Of a stretch of DNA of 64,000 nt, positions 18,723-26,985 are shown in pieces. The translations under genes were made by a program, and so were the position numbers. The notes below the pieces were generated by a model. The model searched no databases. It was not told where the DNA came from and saw only the letters and a list, made by a program, of their open reading frames with translations. The stretch is from Paractinoplanes deccanensis (GTDB lineage: Bacteria > Actinomycetota > Actinomycetes > Mycobacteriales > Micromonosporaceae), in assembly GCF_016862115.1 (NCBI RefSeq), contig NZ_BOMI01000059.1:1-64000 (forward strand). Reading direction: 5' to 3'. The first letter of the stretch is position 1; each line of letters begins with the position of its first letter.

Positions 18723-19571
18723 CTAAGTGCCCTGGTAGGCGGCGCGGGCCAGCGCGACCAGCTCGGTCAGCCCGAACGGCGGGTCGTCGCGCCACCAGGC
18801 GAGCCGCACCGGGATGCGCGGGGCGTCGCGCACCGCGCGGTAGGCGACGCCCGGCCGCGGGTTCTGGTTGGCGGTCGCCTCCGACGTGACGCCGACCGCC
18901 TGGCCCGCCGCGATCAGCGTGAGCCACTCGTCGACACCGTGCGTCTCGCGCGTCGAGGCCGGCGCCGACCCGGCCGGCCACAGCGACCGCGTGGTGGTGC
19001 CGGTGCGGCTGTCCAGCGCCACGGTGTAGCGCGCCAGGTCGGCCATCCGGACGGCGCGGCGGCGGGCCAGGGCGTTGTCGGTGGCCACGGCCGCGTAGCG
19101 CGACTCCGTACCGATGAGGGCCGTCTCGAAACGGCTGTCGTCCAGCGGGCGGCGCAGCACGGACACGTCGGCGAGTCCCTCGCCCAGGCCCGCGGTCGCC
19201 GTGCCGGACTGCACGAACATCAGCGGGACGTCGGGGTGTGCGGCGGCCCACGCCTTCTGCAGGCGCCGGGTGTGCTTGCCGAGCGCCGCCCAGGCGTACC
19301 CGATCCGCAGCTCCGGCAGGGACACGACCGCCTGCCGCAGCACCGTGGCCTCGGCGAGCACCCGCCGGGCGATCGGCAGCACCCGGGCGCCCGTCGCGGT
19401 CAGCGACACCTGCCGGGTGGTCCGCAGCAGCAGCCGCGCCCCGAGCGAGGACTCCAGCGCGGCGATCGCGCGCGACACCGAGGCCTGCGACATGCCGAGC
19501 GCGAGCGCCGCGTCGGTGAACGTGCCCGCGTCCACCACCGCTACCAGCGCTTCCAGCTGCCGCAGATTCAT
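18723..19571 (-). CDS. LysR-family transcriptional regulator
   Basis: 282 residues starting MNLRQLEALVAVVDAG at ATG 19571. Winged helix-turn-helix at residues 1-60 (FTDAALALGMSQASVSRAIAALE), then a periplasmic-binding-protein-like effector domain. It is divergent from an EamA transporter with 69 bases between starts, the usual layout for LysR control of an exporter. It is also the promoter-proximal gene of a run leading to the hydroxyacid dehydrogenase and the hydroxyquinol fusion gene, so either could be its target. Confidence 0.88.
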   Translation of the reverse strand: MNLRQLEALVAVVDAGTFTDAALALGMSQASVSRAIAALESSLGARLLLRTTRQVSLTATGARVLPIARRVLAEATVLRQAVVSLPELRIGYAWAALGKHTRRLQKAWAAAHPDVPLMFVQSGTATAGLGEGLADVSVLRRPLDDSRFETALIGTESRYAAVATDNALARRRAVRMADLARYTVALDSRTGTTTRSLWPAGSAPASTRETHGVDEWLTLIAAGQAVGVTSEATANQNPRPGVAYRAVRDAPRIPVRLAWWRDDPPFGLTELVALARAAYQGT

Positions 19572-19583
19572 ACGCTCAGCGTA

Positions 19584-19609
19584 GAGAAGGGCGCTCGGAC
19601 GCATTTCTC
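19584..19609. promoter_or_regulatory. Candidate LysR operator between lysR and eamA
   Basis: GAGAA-2-GCG-6-CGC-2-TTCTC is an interrupted inverted repeat of 26 bases, placed centrally between the divergent starts at 19571 and 19641. LysR proteins bind such sites. Assignment is inferred from symmetry and position. Confidence 0.4.
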
Positions 19610-19640
19610 CACGCGCTTCGCGGCGCCGACGCTGGCAGGT

Positions 19641-20468
19641 ATGAACGCCAGAGGCACCGCGGGCATCGCCACCATGCTCACCAGCGCCGCCAGCAATCAG
19701 GCCGGCGCCGCCCTCGGGGCGCACGCCTTCGCGACGATCGGGCCGGCCGGTGTCGTGGCGGTGCGCCAGGTCGTGGCCGCGGCCGTGCTGCTGCCCGTGG
19801 CCCGGCCCGACGTGCGCCGCTTCCGCTGGGCGCAGTGGTGGCCCGTGCTGCTGCTGGGCCTGGTCTTCGCCACCATGAACCTCAGCCTCTACACCGCCGT
19901 CGACCGCATCGGCCTCGGGCTCGCGGTGACGCTGGAGTTTCTCGGCCCGCTCGCGGTCGCGCTCGCCGGCTCGCGCACCCGCCGCGACCTGTTCTGCGCG
20001 GCGGTCGCCTGCCTCGGCGTCTACGTCCTGGTGCTGCCGGGCCGGTCCAGTGACTTCGCCGGCGTCGGGCTGGGGCTGCTGGCGGCCGCGTGCTGGGCCG
20101 CGTACATCCTGCTCAACCGGCTCGCCGGGAGTCGCCTGACGGGCCTTGCGGCCCCCGCGGTCGCGTCGGCGGTCGCGGCGGTCGCCTACCTTCCGGTCCT
20201 GCTCACGATCAAGATCCAGGGCCTCGGGTACGCCGTCACGGCCGGCCTGCTGAGCTCGGCCGTCCCGTACGCGGCCGACCTGATCGTGCTCCGCTACGTG
20301 CCCGCCCGCCTGTTCGGCGTGGTCATGAGCGTCCACCCGGTGATGGCCGCGCTCGCCGGGCTGGTGCTGCTCGGCCAGGCCCTCGACGGACACCAGGGGG
20401 CGGGCATCGCGCTGGTCGTGGCCGCGAACGCCGTGGCGCTGTGGCGGCCGGTCCCGCGGCGCTTGTGA
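19641..20468 (+). CDS. EamA/DMT family transporter
   Basis: 275 residues, about ten membrane helices in two EamA repeats. Features include the first-repeat glycine/alanine-rich helix pair, the RIGLGLAVTLEFLGPLAVAL segment and a matching second repeat (VSVHPVMAALAGLVLLGQ appears as MSVHPVMAALAGL). RhtA-like threonine/homoserine exporters have this arrangement. Divergent from a LysR regulator that probably controls it. Substrate unknown. Confidence 0.87.
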   Translation: MNARGTAGIATMLTSAASNQAGAALGAHAFATIGPAGVVAVRQVVAAAVLLPVARPDVRRFRWAQWWPVLLLGLVFATMNLSLYTAVDRIGLGLAVTLEFLGPLAVALAGSRTRRDLFCAAVACLGVYVLVLPGRSSDFAGVGLGLLAAACWAAYILLNRLAGSRLTGLAAPAVASAVAAVAYLPVLLTIKIQGLGYAVTAGLLSSAVPYAADLIVLRYVPARLFGVVMSVHPVMAALAGLVLLGQALDGHQGAGIALVVAANAVALWRPVPRRL

Positions 20469-20559
20469 CGACCCGTACACCGGCCAGGGCAACTCCCTGG
20501 TGTGCGACGGGGTAGGAGAGCGCCATCGTGGGAGGACCACGAGACAGGGGGAAACAGCC

Positions 20560-21561
20560 ATGACGCCACACTGGCCCGCGGGCCTGCACTCGGCGACCCA
20601 TCATCTGCCGGTCGAGGGGCGGCTGCCGCTGCTGGACGGCGCGACCGGCTGGCTCGGCACCGAGCCGCTCACCCCGGAGGGCCTGCGCGGCCGGGTGGTG
20701 CTGGTCAACTTCTGGACCTTCACCTGCGTCAACTGGCTGCGCCAGCTTCCCTACGTCCGTGCCTGGCATCACAAGTACGCCTCGCAGGGCCTGGTCGTGC
20801 TCGGCGTGCACACGCCGGAGTTCCGCTTCGAGCACAACCTCGACGACGTACGCCGGCAGGCGCGCGCCGACCGCATCGACTACCCGGTGGCGCTCGACAA
20901 CGAGTACGGCGTCTGGCGCGCCTTCGGCAACCACTACTGGCCCGCGCTCTACCTGGCCGACGCCGACGGCAACATCCGCTACCACCACTTCGGCGAGGGC
21001 GAGTACGAACGCACGGAGATGGCGATCCAGCGCCTGCTCACCGAGAACGGCGCGAGCCCCGGCCGCGACCTGGTCGTCGTCGAGCCCCGCCCGGTCGAGG
21101 AGGCGGCCGACTGGTCGACGCTGCTCTCGCCGGAGAACTACACCGGCTACGACCGCACCGAGCACTTCGCCTCGCCCGACGGCCTGATCCTCGGCAAGCC
21201 GCACCGCTACGAGATCCCGGACACGCTCGGCCTCAACGAATGGTCGCTCGGCGGCGACTGGACGATGAACGAGCAGGCCACGACCGCCGACGCCGCGGGC
21301 GCCCGCATCCTCTACCGCTTCCACGCCCGCGACCTGAACATGGTGATGGGCGCGCCCACCCCCGTACGCTTCCAGATCCTCATCGACGGCGAGCCCCCCG
21401 CGGCAGCCGCCGGCGAGGACATCGACGCCGACGGCTACGGCGAGATCAGCGACCGCCGCCTCTACCAGCTGCTGCGCCAGCCCGACCCGATCACCGACCA
21501 CACCGCCGAGATCACCTTCCTCGACCCCGGCGCCGAGACGTACAGCTTCACCTTCGGCTAG
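20560..21561 (+). CDS. Thioredoxin-fold protein, DipZ C-terminal type
   Basis: 333 residues from ATG 20560, preceded by CAGGGGGAAACAGCC. Residues about 30-165 form a TlpA/DipZ-like thioredoxin fold: VLVNFWTFTCVNWLRQLPYV, GVHTPEF, and the cis-Pro loop in NHYWPALYLAD. Only one cysteine is in the active-site segment (TCVNW), as in DipZ-type redoxins, so a classical CXXC disulfide exchange is not supported. The C-terminal half is the beta-sandwich found in DipZ (LNEWSLGGDW). There is no signal peptide or membrane domain, unlike full DipZ. Confidence 0.8.
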   Translation: MTPHWPAGLHSATHHLPVEGRLPLLDGATGWLGTEPLTPEGLRGRVVLVNFWTFTCVNWLRQLPYVRAWHHKYASQGLVVLGVHTPEFRFEHNLDDVRRQARADRIDYPVALDNEYGVWRAFGNHYWPALYLADADGNIRYHHFGEGEYERTEMAIQRLLTENGASPGRDLVVVEPRPVEEAADWSTLLSPENYTGYDRTEHFASPDGLILGKPHRYEIPDTLGLNEWSLGGDWTMNEQATTADAAGARILYRFHARDLNMVMGAPTPVRFQILIDGEPPAAAAGEDIDADGYGEISDRRLYQLLRQPDPITDHTAEITFLDPGAETYSFTFG

Positions 21562-21960
21562 GAGGGCTGTGTCATGGTCCCCGTCCCGCGCGGTGAAGGC
21601 GTTGCGGGAAGTGGGTTCGGCAGGTGGGGCAGGCGTCGGAGTGCGGCGTGGAGAGTCACGCGGTAGTCGTGTTCGATGCGCCAGCGCAGCTTGGCCAGCC
21701 GGATCAGGGTGCGTTCGGGGATGGTGTGGCAGGTACCCCCGACGGCGTGGTTCGCGGCGGGTCGGATAGTGGGCGTAGGCCTTGTCCTCGATCAGCATGT
21801 TCGGCTTCTAACGCGGCCGTCCCGGCCCGCCGTCATGCACCCGGATCGCGTCCAGCAACGCGAACAAACTACGGGTTGTCGCCCGCCTGCCCGGCGGTGA
21901 GCAACACCGACAACGGCCGTGGGTTCCGGCAGATCACGGCCGCCGATCCATTGTGGTGCC
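21562..21960 (-). pseudogene. Decayed transposase: IS5-like fragments joined to an IS701-like fragment
   Basis: Leftward reading gives, in changing frames with internal stops, LSVLLTAGQAGDNP, LDAIRVHDGGPGRPR, NMLIEDKAYAHYPTRRE and CHTIPERT, which are blocks of an IS5-family DDE transposase (the DKAY region). The sequence then passes straight into LIRLAKLRWRIEHDYR, the C-terminal signature of IS701-type transposases. At least two stops (TAG) and two frameshifts interrupt it. No terminal inverted repeats were recognised. It starts directly after the stop of the redoxin gene and fills the otherwise gene-free 21562-22104; nothing else is seen in 21961-22104. Confidence 0.75.
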
Positions 21961-22104
21961 GAACGCGATGAACCGGTCATCGCGCAGTGGCGGCGGTATC
22001 AGTGGCCCCCGCTGAAAGAGTCGCCGCCCGCAGGGGTGCGTGGAGGTTAGTGCGGTGCTCCGGGCGGGTGCGTGTTCGGGTGAGTCGCACTATGCTGCGG
22101 GCCC

Positions 22105-23058
22105 ATGTTCGGGTCGCAGGCGCTGGAGACGGCGGTCGGGTTGGCGCTCGTGTTCTTCGTGCTGGCGTCGCTGGCGTCGGCGATCGTGGAGGGGATCTCG
22201 CGGCTGCTGCGCAAGCGGGCCAAGGATCTCGAGGAGACCATCGGCCAGATGCTCAGTGGCAGCTCCACTTTCGACGCTTCCGCGCAGCGGGCCCTCGACC
22301 TCTTTCGCGGCACCGCCGTCTATCAGGCGGCGAACGTCGCCGCGGGGCGTGGCCGGCACTGGTTCCGCACGGAGCTGGGGCCGGCCTACCTGTCGGCCCG
22401 GTCGTTCGCCAACGCGGTGGACGAGCTCACCGGCAACGAGCCGCTCAACTCCTGGCTGGCGGGGCTCAAGGCCGAGGGCCGTGAGCTCACCCTCGATGCC
22501 AAGGCGGCCGTCGAGGGCTGGTACGACGAGACGATGGGCCGGCTCAGCGGCGCCTACAAGCGGTGGGCGACCGCCGTGCTCTTCGTCGCCGGCCTCGTCA
22601 TCGCCGTCGCCGGTAACGTCTCCGCCTTCCACACCGCGCAGGCGCTGTGGCAGCAGCCGGCGGTGCGCGAGGCCGCCCTGAGCGCCGCCGAGCAGGCCGC
22701 CGCCAAGGCGCCCTCCGGCGACGGGCTGGTCGGCGCCAACGTGCGGACGGTGCAGGATCTCGCCGGGGTCGGCCTGCCGTTCGGCTGGGAGCACGCCGCC
22801 CACTGGAGCAGTGTGGGCTGGACCGCCTCGCACGTCGCCGGCTGGCTGGTGACCGCGCTGCTGCTGATGCTCGGCGCCCCGTTCTGGTTCGACCTGCTCT
22901 CCCGCCTGGTCTCGCTGCGGTCGACGGGGGCGAAGCCGCCGCCCGCGAGCCAGGACCCGGCCGCCGCCACGTCTCTGCGCACCGCCGTCGCCGGCGCGCC
23001 GACCGCGGTTCTCGCTCCTCCGGCGGCGGATCCCGCTTCGAAGGGCGCCGGCGGTTGA
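22105..23058 (+). CDS. Uncharacterised membrane protein
   Basis: 317 residues. Membrane helix at 8-28 (VGLALVFFVLASLASAIVEGI) followed by a basic segment LLRKRAKDLEE. Further helices lie at about 153-172 (AVLFVAGLVIAVAGNV) and 248-270 (GWLVTALLLMLGAPFWFDLLSRLVSLR). The part between is helical and soluble. The C-terminus is Pro/Ala-rich and disordered. I recognise no characterised family. It stands alone between the transposase remnant and a convergent acetyltransferase. Confidence 0.7.
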   Translation: MFGSQALETAVGLALVFFVLASLASAIVEGISRLLRKRAKDLEETIGQMLSGSSTFDASAQRALDLFRGTAVYQAANVAAGRGRHWFRTELGPAYLSARSFANAVDELTGNEPLNSWLAGLKAEGRELTLDAKAAVEGWYDETMGRLSGAYKRWATAVLFVAGLVIAVAGNVSAFHTAQALWQQPAVREAALSAAEQAAAKAPSGDGLVGANVRTVQDLAGVGLPFGWEHAAHWSSVGWTASHVAGWLVTALLLMLGAPFWFDLLSRLVSLRSTGAKPPPASQDPAAATSLRTAVAGAPTAVLAPPAADPASKGAGG

Positions 23059-23067
23059 GCCGGGTGC

Positions 23068-23172
23068 CTACCGGTCGTAGGAGCCGCCGTCGATCGGGGC
23101 GAAGAAGCCCCGCCGCGTGGACTTCCCGCAGCGCGCCCGGACCGGCGATCCCCGCAAGTGGGGCAACGGCAC
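23068..23172 (-). CDS. Possible 34-residue basic peptide
   Basis: Short frame from GTG 23172 to TAG 23068, lying in the 136-base gap after the acetyltransferase. It encodes VPLPHLRGSPVRARCGKS followed by TRRGFFAPIDGGSYDR. Third-position GC is good throughout, which is more than chance in this gap, but there is no clear ribosome site and no family is recognised. Confidence 0.3.
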   Translation of the reverse strand: MPLPHLRGSPVRARCGKSTRRGFFAPIDGGSYDR

Positions 23173-23194
23173 CAGGCCCGCCGCGGCCGGGGTC

Positions 23195-23989
23195 TCAGGC
23201 GGCCGCGAGCTGGACGAAGTGGATCGGCGTGTTGGCCCGGCAGCCGAGACGCTCGTAGACCGGGCGGCCCGCCGGGGTCGCGTGCAGCACCACGTGGCCG
23301 GTGCCGGTCGCCGCGATGCCCTCGTGGATCGCCTTGCGGGTGACCGCCTCGCCGTAGCCGCGGCGCTCCTCGCCGGGCAGCGTGGCGACCAGCGCCAGGA
23401 AGAGCGCGCCCGGGCCGGCGACCGTCGCGGCGGCGGTCACCGGGACGCCGTCGCGGTAGCCGAGGTACGCGTACGCCTCGCCGGCCCAGAGCTTCGAGCC
23501 GGTCAGCGCGTCGCGGGCCGCGTCGTCGCCCATGCCGTACGCGCGGGCGTTCACCGTCCCGTAGTCCAGCAACTCCTGCTCGGTGCGCACCCGCCGGAAC
23601 TCCAGCTCGGCGTGGCGCGGCTCGGGAACGGTCAGGTCGCCCGCCATGCCGTGGCCGGTGAACGCCACCTCGAGGCCCGCCGCGGCGAGCCGGCCGGCGA
23701 GCCCGTCGCGCGCCGGCGGGTCGATCAGGTCCTCGAAGAGCCACAGGAATCCGGGCTGCGCCTGAGCGCGCATGAAGGCGGCGGCCCGGGCCAGCTGGTC
23801 GCCGAGCTCGCCCGCCGTGATGCGCTCGCCCGTGAGGGTGACGGTGTTCCAGAACCCGAACGTGCTGTCGGCCCAGAGGCGGCAGACGTCGTCCTGAGTG
23901 GACACTCGCCCGCCGCGGTCCTCGACGAGCCGGGTCCACACCTCGATCAGCTGGTTCTTCGATTCGACTGCTTCCGCGTGCGCCGTCAT
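23195..23989 (-). CDS. GNAT family N-acetyltransferase
   Basis: 264 residues from ATG 23989, preceded by GAGGGG about ten bases upstream; an upstream in-frame ATG adds 29 unlikely residues. The C-terminal half (residues about 130-255) is a GNAT fold with the acetyl-CoA loop in TLPGEERRGYGEAVTRKAIHE and the final strand YERLGCR. The N-terminal half resembles the first lobe of two-domain GNATs. Substrate unknown. Confidence 0.75.
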   Translation of the reverse strand: MTAHAEAVESKNQLIEVWTRLVEDRGGRVSTQDDVCRLWADSTFGFWNTVTLTGERITAGELGDQLARAAAFMRAQAQPGFLWLFEDLIDPPARDGLAGRLAAAGLEVAFTGHGMAGDLTVPEPRHAELEFRRVRTEQELLDYGTVNARAYGMGDDAARDALTGSKLWAGEAYAYLGYRDGVPVTAAATVAGPGALFLALVATLPGEERRGYGEAVTRKAIHEGIAATGTGHVVLHATPAGRPVYERLGCRANTPIHFVQLAAA

Positions 23990-24107
23990 CAGAATGATTC
24001 CCCTCTCGATTGCCTGTCGCCCGGAAAACGATAGAGCGAAAGGGGTGGCGCATGCCTCGAAAGAGTGGATCCCCACAATTGCCGGCGTCGATGAACCGCA
24101 ATTCCGA

Positions 24108-24983
24108 TCAGGCTTCGACGGCCCACTCCGCGGCGGTGTCGTGCACGTAATCGGCGTAGGGGCGGGGCGGGTGTCCCAGCAGCCGAGTGATCATTTCGAC
24201 GTCCCGGGGCTTGGTGGGCACCGGGACGCGCGACAGCAGCCGGTAGGTCTTGCGGAAATCCTGGAGCTTCTGGCCGGAGAGGCCGCGGGCCAGCGCCGCG
24301 AACCAGGTGCTCTCCGCGTCCTGGTACTCGACCGGGCGACCCAGCTCCGCCGCCCACGTCTCCGCGGCCTCGCGCCCGCTGATCGAGGCCGGGCCGGCCA
24401 GGGTGCCGGTCACCGCCGGGAACGTGGGGTCGGTGAGCGCGCGGGCCAGCACCTCGCCGACGTCGCGCAGGTCGACGCGGTTGACGCCGCGGGGGTGCGC
24501 CGGCAGCGGGTAGCGGCCGCCGAGGATGTCGGACTTGACGATCTCGTCGTTCTGGTAGAAGTTCGTCGGCGCGAGCACCACGTCGCAGACCGGCGAGCGG
24601 CGCATGCGCGCGCCGATGCGGACCTTGCCCCGGTAGTGCGGCAGGAACATCTCGTAGATCACCCGGAGCAGGCCGCCCGCGTACACCCCGCAGAAGACCA
24701 GGCGCACGCCGAGCCGCTCGCAGGCGCTCGCGAAGATCTCGGCGAGGCGTTCCTCGTCCGGGTCGTGCGGTGTGGTGTAGAGCGCCGCCGTCACGCCGGT
24801 CAGCGCGGCCGTCACCGCCGCCTCGTCGCGCAGGTCGCCCAGCACGGGGGTCACCCCGTCGGGCAGCGCCGCCGCACGGTCCGCGCCGCGGACCAGGGCC
24901 CGTACGTCGGCGCCGCGGGCCAGCAGGGCCGAGGTCGTGTGGGCGCCCACGCTTCCCGTGGCGCCGACCACCAGAACAGTCAT
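24108..24983 (-). CDS. NmrA-like NAD(P)-binding protein
   Basis: 291 residues starting MTVLVVGATGSVGAH. The glycine-rich VVGATGSVG and the absence of an SDR YxxxK place it with NmrA/atypical SDR proteins, for example ergot-alkaloid-type reductases and quinone-reductase-2-like members; LAPTNFYQN and ISGREAAETWA fit that group. It may act as a redox sensor or a reductase. ATG 24995 is an alternative start. 118 bases of unassigned sequence separate it from the acetyltransferase. Confidence 0.75.
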   Translation of the reverse strand: MTVLVVGATGSVGAHTTSALLARGADVRALVRGADRAAALPDGVTPVLGDLRDEAAVTAALTGVTAALYTTPHDPDEERLAEIFASACERLGVRLVFCGVYAGGLLRVIYEMFLPHYRGKVRIGARMRRSPVCDVVLAPTNFYQNDEIVKSDILGGRYPLPAHPRGVNRVDLRDVGEVLARALTDPTFPAVTGTLAGPASISGREAAETWAAELGRPVEYQDAESTWFAALARGLSGQKLQDFRKTYRLLSRVPVPTKPRDVEMITRLLGHPPRPYADYVHDTAAEWAVEA

Positions 24984-25059
24984 GCCGAAGATCATGGCAG
25001 CGCGGCGGGGTGCGTATGCACCGGGGTGAATGTCCTTGTCCGGGCAACCATCGAGGCGC

Positions 25060-26061
25060 TCACCGCACGAGCGCGGCCCTTCTGGTGATCGTGGTGGTGC
25101 CGCTGACCAGCTCCAGCACGCTGCGCCGATCGGCGCGCAGGCGAGCGAGGACACCGATCACCAGCGCCGCCCAGAAGATCACGTACAGGAGCTCGGCCCC
25201 CTGGAGCAGGCCGGCGGGGAGCCACCAGAGCAGGAACCGCGGCCACACCGCGGCTCGCGAGCCGGGCGCCAGGAAGAACGTGGCCTGTCCGAGCGTCGCG
25301 TGGTCACGCCGGCGCAGCGGCACCACGAGGGTGCTGATGACGTACGTGGTGAGGTAGCAACCCGCGAGGACGGGCCGGCCGGCGTCCGGCACGCCGGCCA
25401 CGGTCAGGGCGAGCACCACGGCCTCCGTCGCGAACAGGCCGATGAGCAGGTCGGCCGCGACGGACAGGCCCCGGCGGACCAGCCCCGGCCGCTCGAGATC
25501 GGGTGACGGCACCGGCTCCGCGGGCGGCAGGAGCCGCCCGATCGCCCCGGCCAGCCACCAGCCGGCGAGCGTGCCGGCGGTGTTCGTGATCAGGTCACCG
25601 GTGTCGGCGACGCGGTAGGGGCAGGCCACGAGGCCGAACACCGCCGTGCCCTGGGTGACCTCGACCAGCAGCGAGACGGCGAACCCGATCGCGGTGGCGG
25701 CCACCGCCCGGCGCCCGAACCGGTAGCGCAGCAGGAAGCCCAACGGGACGAACAGCGCCACGTTGAGCAGGATCTGAGCGACCGCGGCGGGCGTCGCGGC
25801 GACGTCGTCGAGCGGGTTGACGTTGAGAAAGTCGGCAGTGGTCCGCGCGGCGCAGAACGCGGCCGTCTCATTCGGCAGCGGAAAGAGCGTGAACGCCACG
25901 AGGCCGCAGAGATAAAGCACCTCGCTCGCGGCCACAACGGCCGTCCACCCGCGCAGCCGCCCGTACCGCGAATATTGCAGGTGAATCCACGGCAGCGTGA
26001 CGAGCGGGGCGAGCAGAGCGAAGAGAACAATCGCGACCAACGGATTGACGATACCGATCAC
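25060..26061 (-). CDS. VanZ-family membrane protein with C-terminal RDD-like region
   Basis: 333 residues with about eight membrane helices. The N-terminal half has VanZ hallmarks: FTLFPLP, NVNPL, NVALFVPLGFLLR and the acidic SLLVEVTQG...DTGDLITNTAGTLAGW. The C-terminal half (from about 205) adds four helices resembling an RDD domain. VanZ in Enterococcus gives low-level teicoplanin tolerance; most homologues are uncharacterised. ATG 26061 overlaps the open frame of the upstream membrane gene as ATGA. Confidence 0.82.
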   Translation of the reverse strand: MIGIVNPLVAIVLFALLAPLVTLPWIHLQYSRYGRLRGWTAVVAASEVLYLCGLVAFTLFPLPNETAAFCAARTTADFLNVNPLDDVAATPAAVAQILLNVALFVPLGFLLRYRFGRRAVAATAIGFAVSLLVEVTQGTAVFGLVACPYRVADTGDLITNTAGTLAGWWLAGAIGRLLPPAEPVPSPDLERPGLVRRGLSVAADLLIGLFATEAVVLALTVAGVPDAGRPVLAGCYLTTYVISTLVVPLRRRDHATLGQATFFLAPGSRAAVWPRFLLWWLPAGLLQGAELLYVIFWAALVIGVLARLRADRRSVLELVSGTTTITRRAALVR

Positions 26062-26873
26062 GAATCGATCGTCCCCGCCGCCCGGCGCCGACGGACAAAT
26101 CGCGTCCCCGGTTCACCGGGCGCCGGTGAGCGCCGCCACGACACCGGGAACGGCGGCCGCGGCGGCCAGCACGAGCAGCGGGTTGACCGCGAAGCCACGG
26201 CCGGGCGGCCGGCGGTGCGGCGGCTGATCCACGCGGTGAGGAGCCAGCCCGCCGCGGCGCCGAGTAAGGCTCCGGCCACGGTCACCGGCCACAGCCATCG
26301 CGGGGCGGCCCGGGCGATGGTGAAGCGGGCGGCCGGGGCGGCGCCGAAGAACTCCAGTACGACATCGCCGCGGCTCGCCAGGAACGTGGCTTCCCGCACG
26401 CCGGTGACCTCTCCGGTCGTCTCCGGTGTGCCGGTGCCGTCGAGCACGCTGGTGTCCCCGTTGTCGACACCGGCGTGCTCGCGGATCGCGGTGTCGAGGT
26501 GCCAGCCGGCGGCCGCCAGCCGGTCACGCACGCCGGCCGTGAACGCCCGGTAGTCGCGCGTGGCGGGAGTCGGAGCCGCCGTGTACTCGCGGATGCCGTA
26601 CCGCACGCCCTCGCCGTCCGGGTTGGGAATGAAGGCCGGCATGCCGGCGCAGGGCAGCCCCAGCGTCGCTTCCCAGCCGGCACAGTCGCCGACGGTCAGG
26701 CCGGGAAAGACCGTCCGGTCGAGGCCCTGCGCCGCGACGACGCCGTCCAGCGACGGGGCGAACCGCCATCCCAGCAGCGAGGCCGCAGCGGCGCCGAACG
26801 ACCCGGCCGCCACTGCCACCAGCACGGCGAGCACCACGGCACCGCGCGAAGCGGGCCGGACCAGGCGAAACAT
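26058..26873 (-). CDS. Hypothetical membrane-anchored protein with probable frameshift
   Basis: Starts MFRLVRPASRGAVVLAVL, one N-terminal membrane helix, then an extracytoplasmic domain of about 150 residues with two cysteines (GDCAGWEATLGLPCAGMP). A second helix follows (WLWPVTVAGALLGAAAGWLL). After ISRRTAGRP near 26204 the open frame becomes Cys/Trp/Arg-rich, while the neighbouring frame reads GFAVNPLLVLAAAAAVPGVV to a stop at 26113. That looks like the true third helix, with better third-position GC. One missing base in the G run at 26203-26205 would explain it. As sequenced the frame ends at 26058, overlapping the VanZ start. Confidence 0.6.
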   Translation of the reverse strand: MFRLVRPASRGAVVLAVLVAVAAGSFGAAAASLLGWRFAPSLDGVVAAQGLDRTVFPGLTVGDCAGWEATLGLPCAGMPAFIPNPDGEGVRYGIREYTAAPTPATRDYRAFTAGVRDRLAAAGWHLDTAIREHAGVDNGDTSVLDGTGTPETTGEVTGVREATFLASRGDVVLEFFGAAPAARFTIARAAPRWLWPVTVAGALLGAAAGWLLTAWISRRTAGRPAVASRSTRCSCWPPRPPFPVSWRRSPAPGEPGTRFVRRRRAAGTIDS

Positions 26874-26985
26874 GATCGGCAAGCTACCGATCGCACGATG
26901 GCCCGGCAACGCCCCCGAAAGGTGACGCGGTGACTGTCGCGCCACGTCCGCTGAACGCCGGGGGATCCGGCACGTCGGAGCGGGC

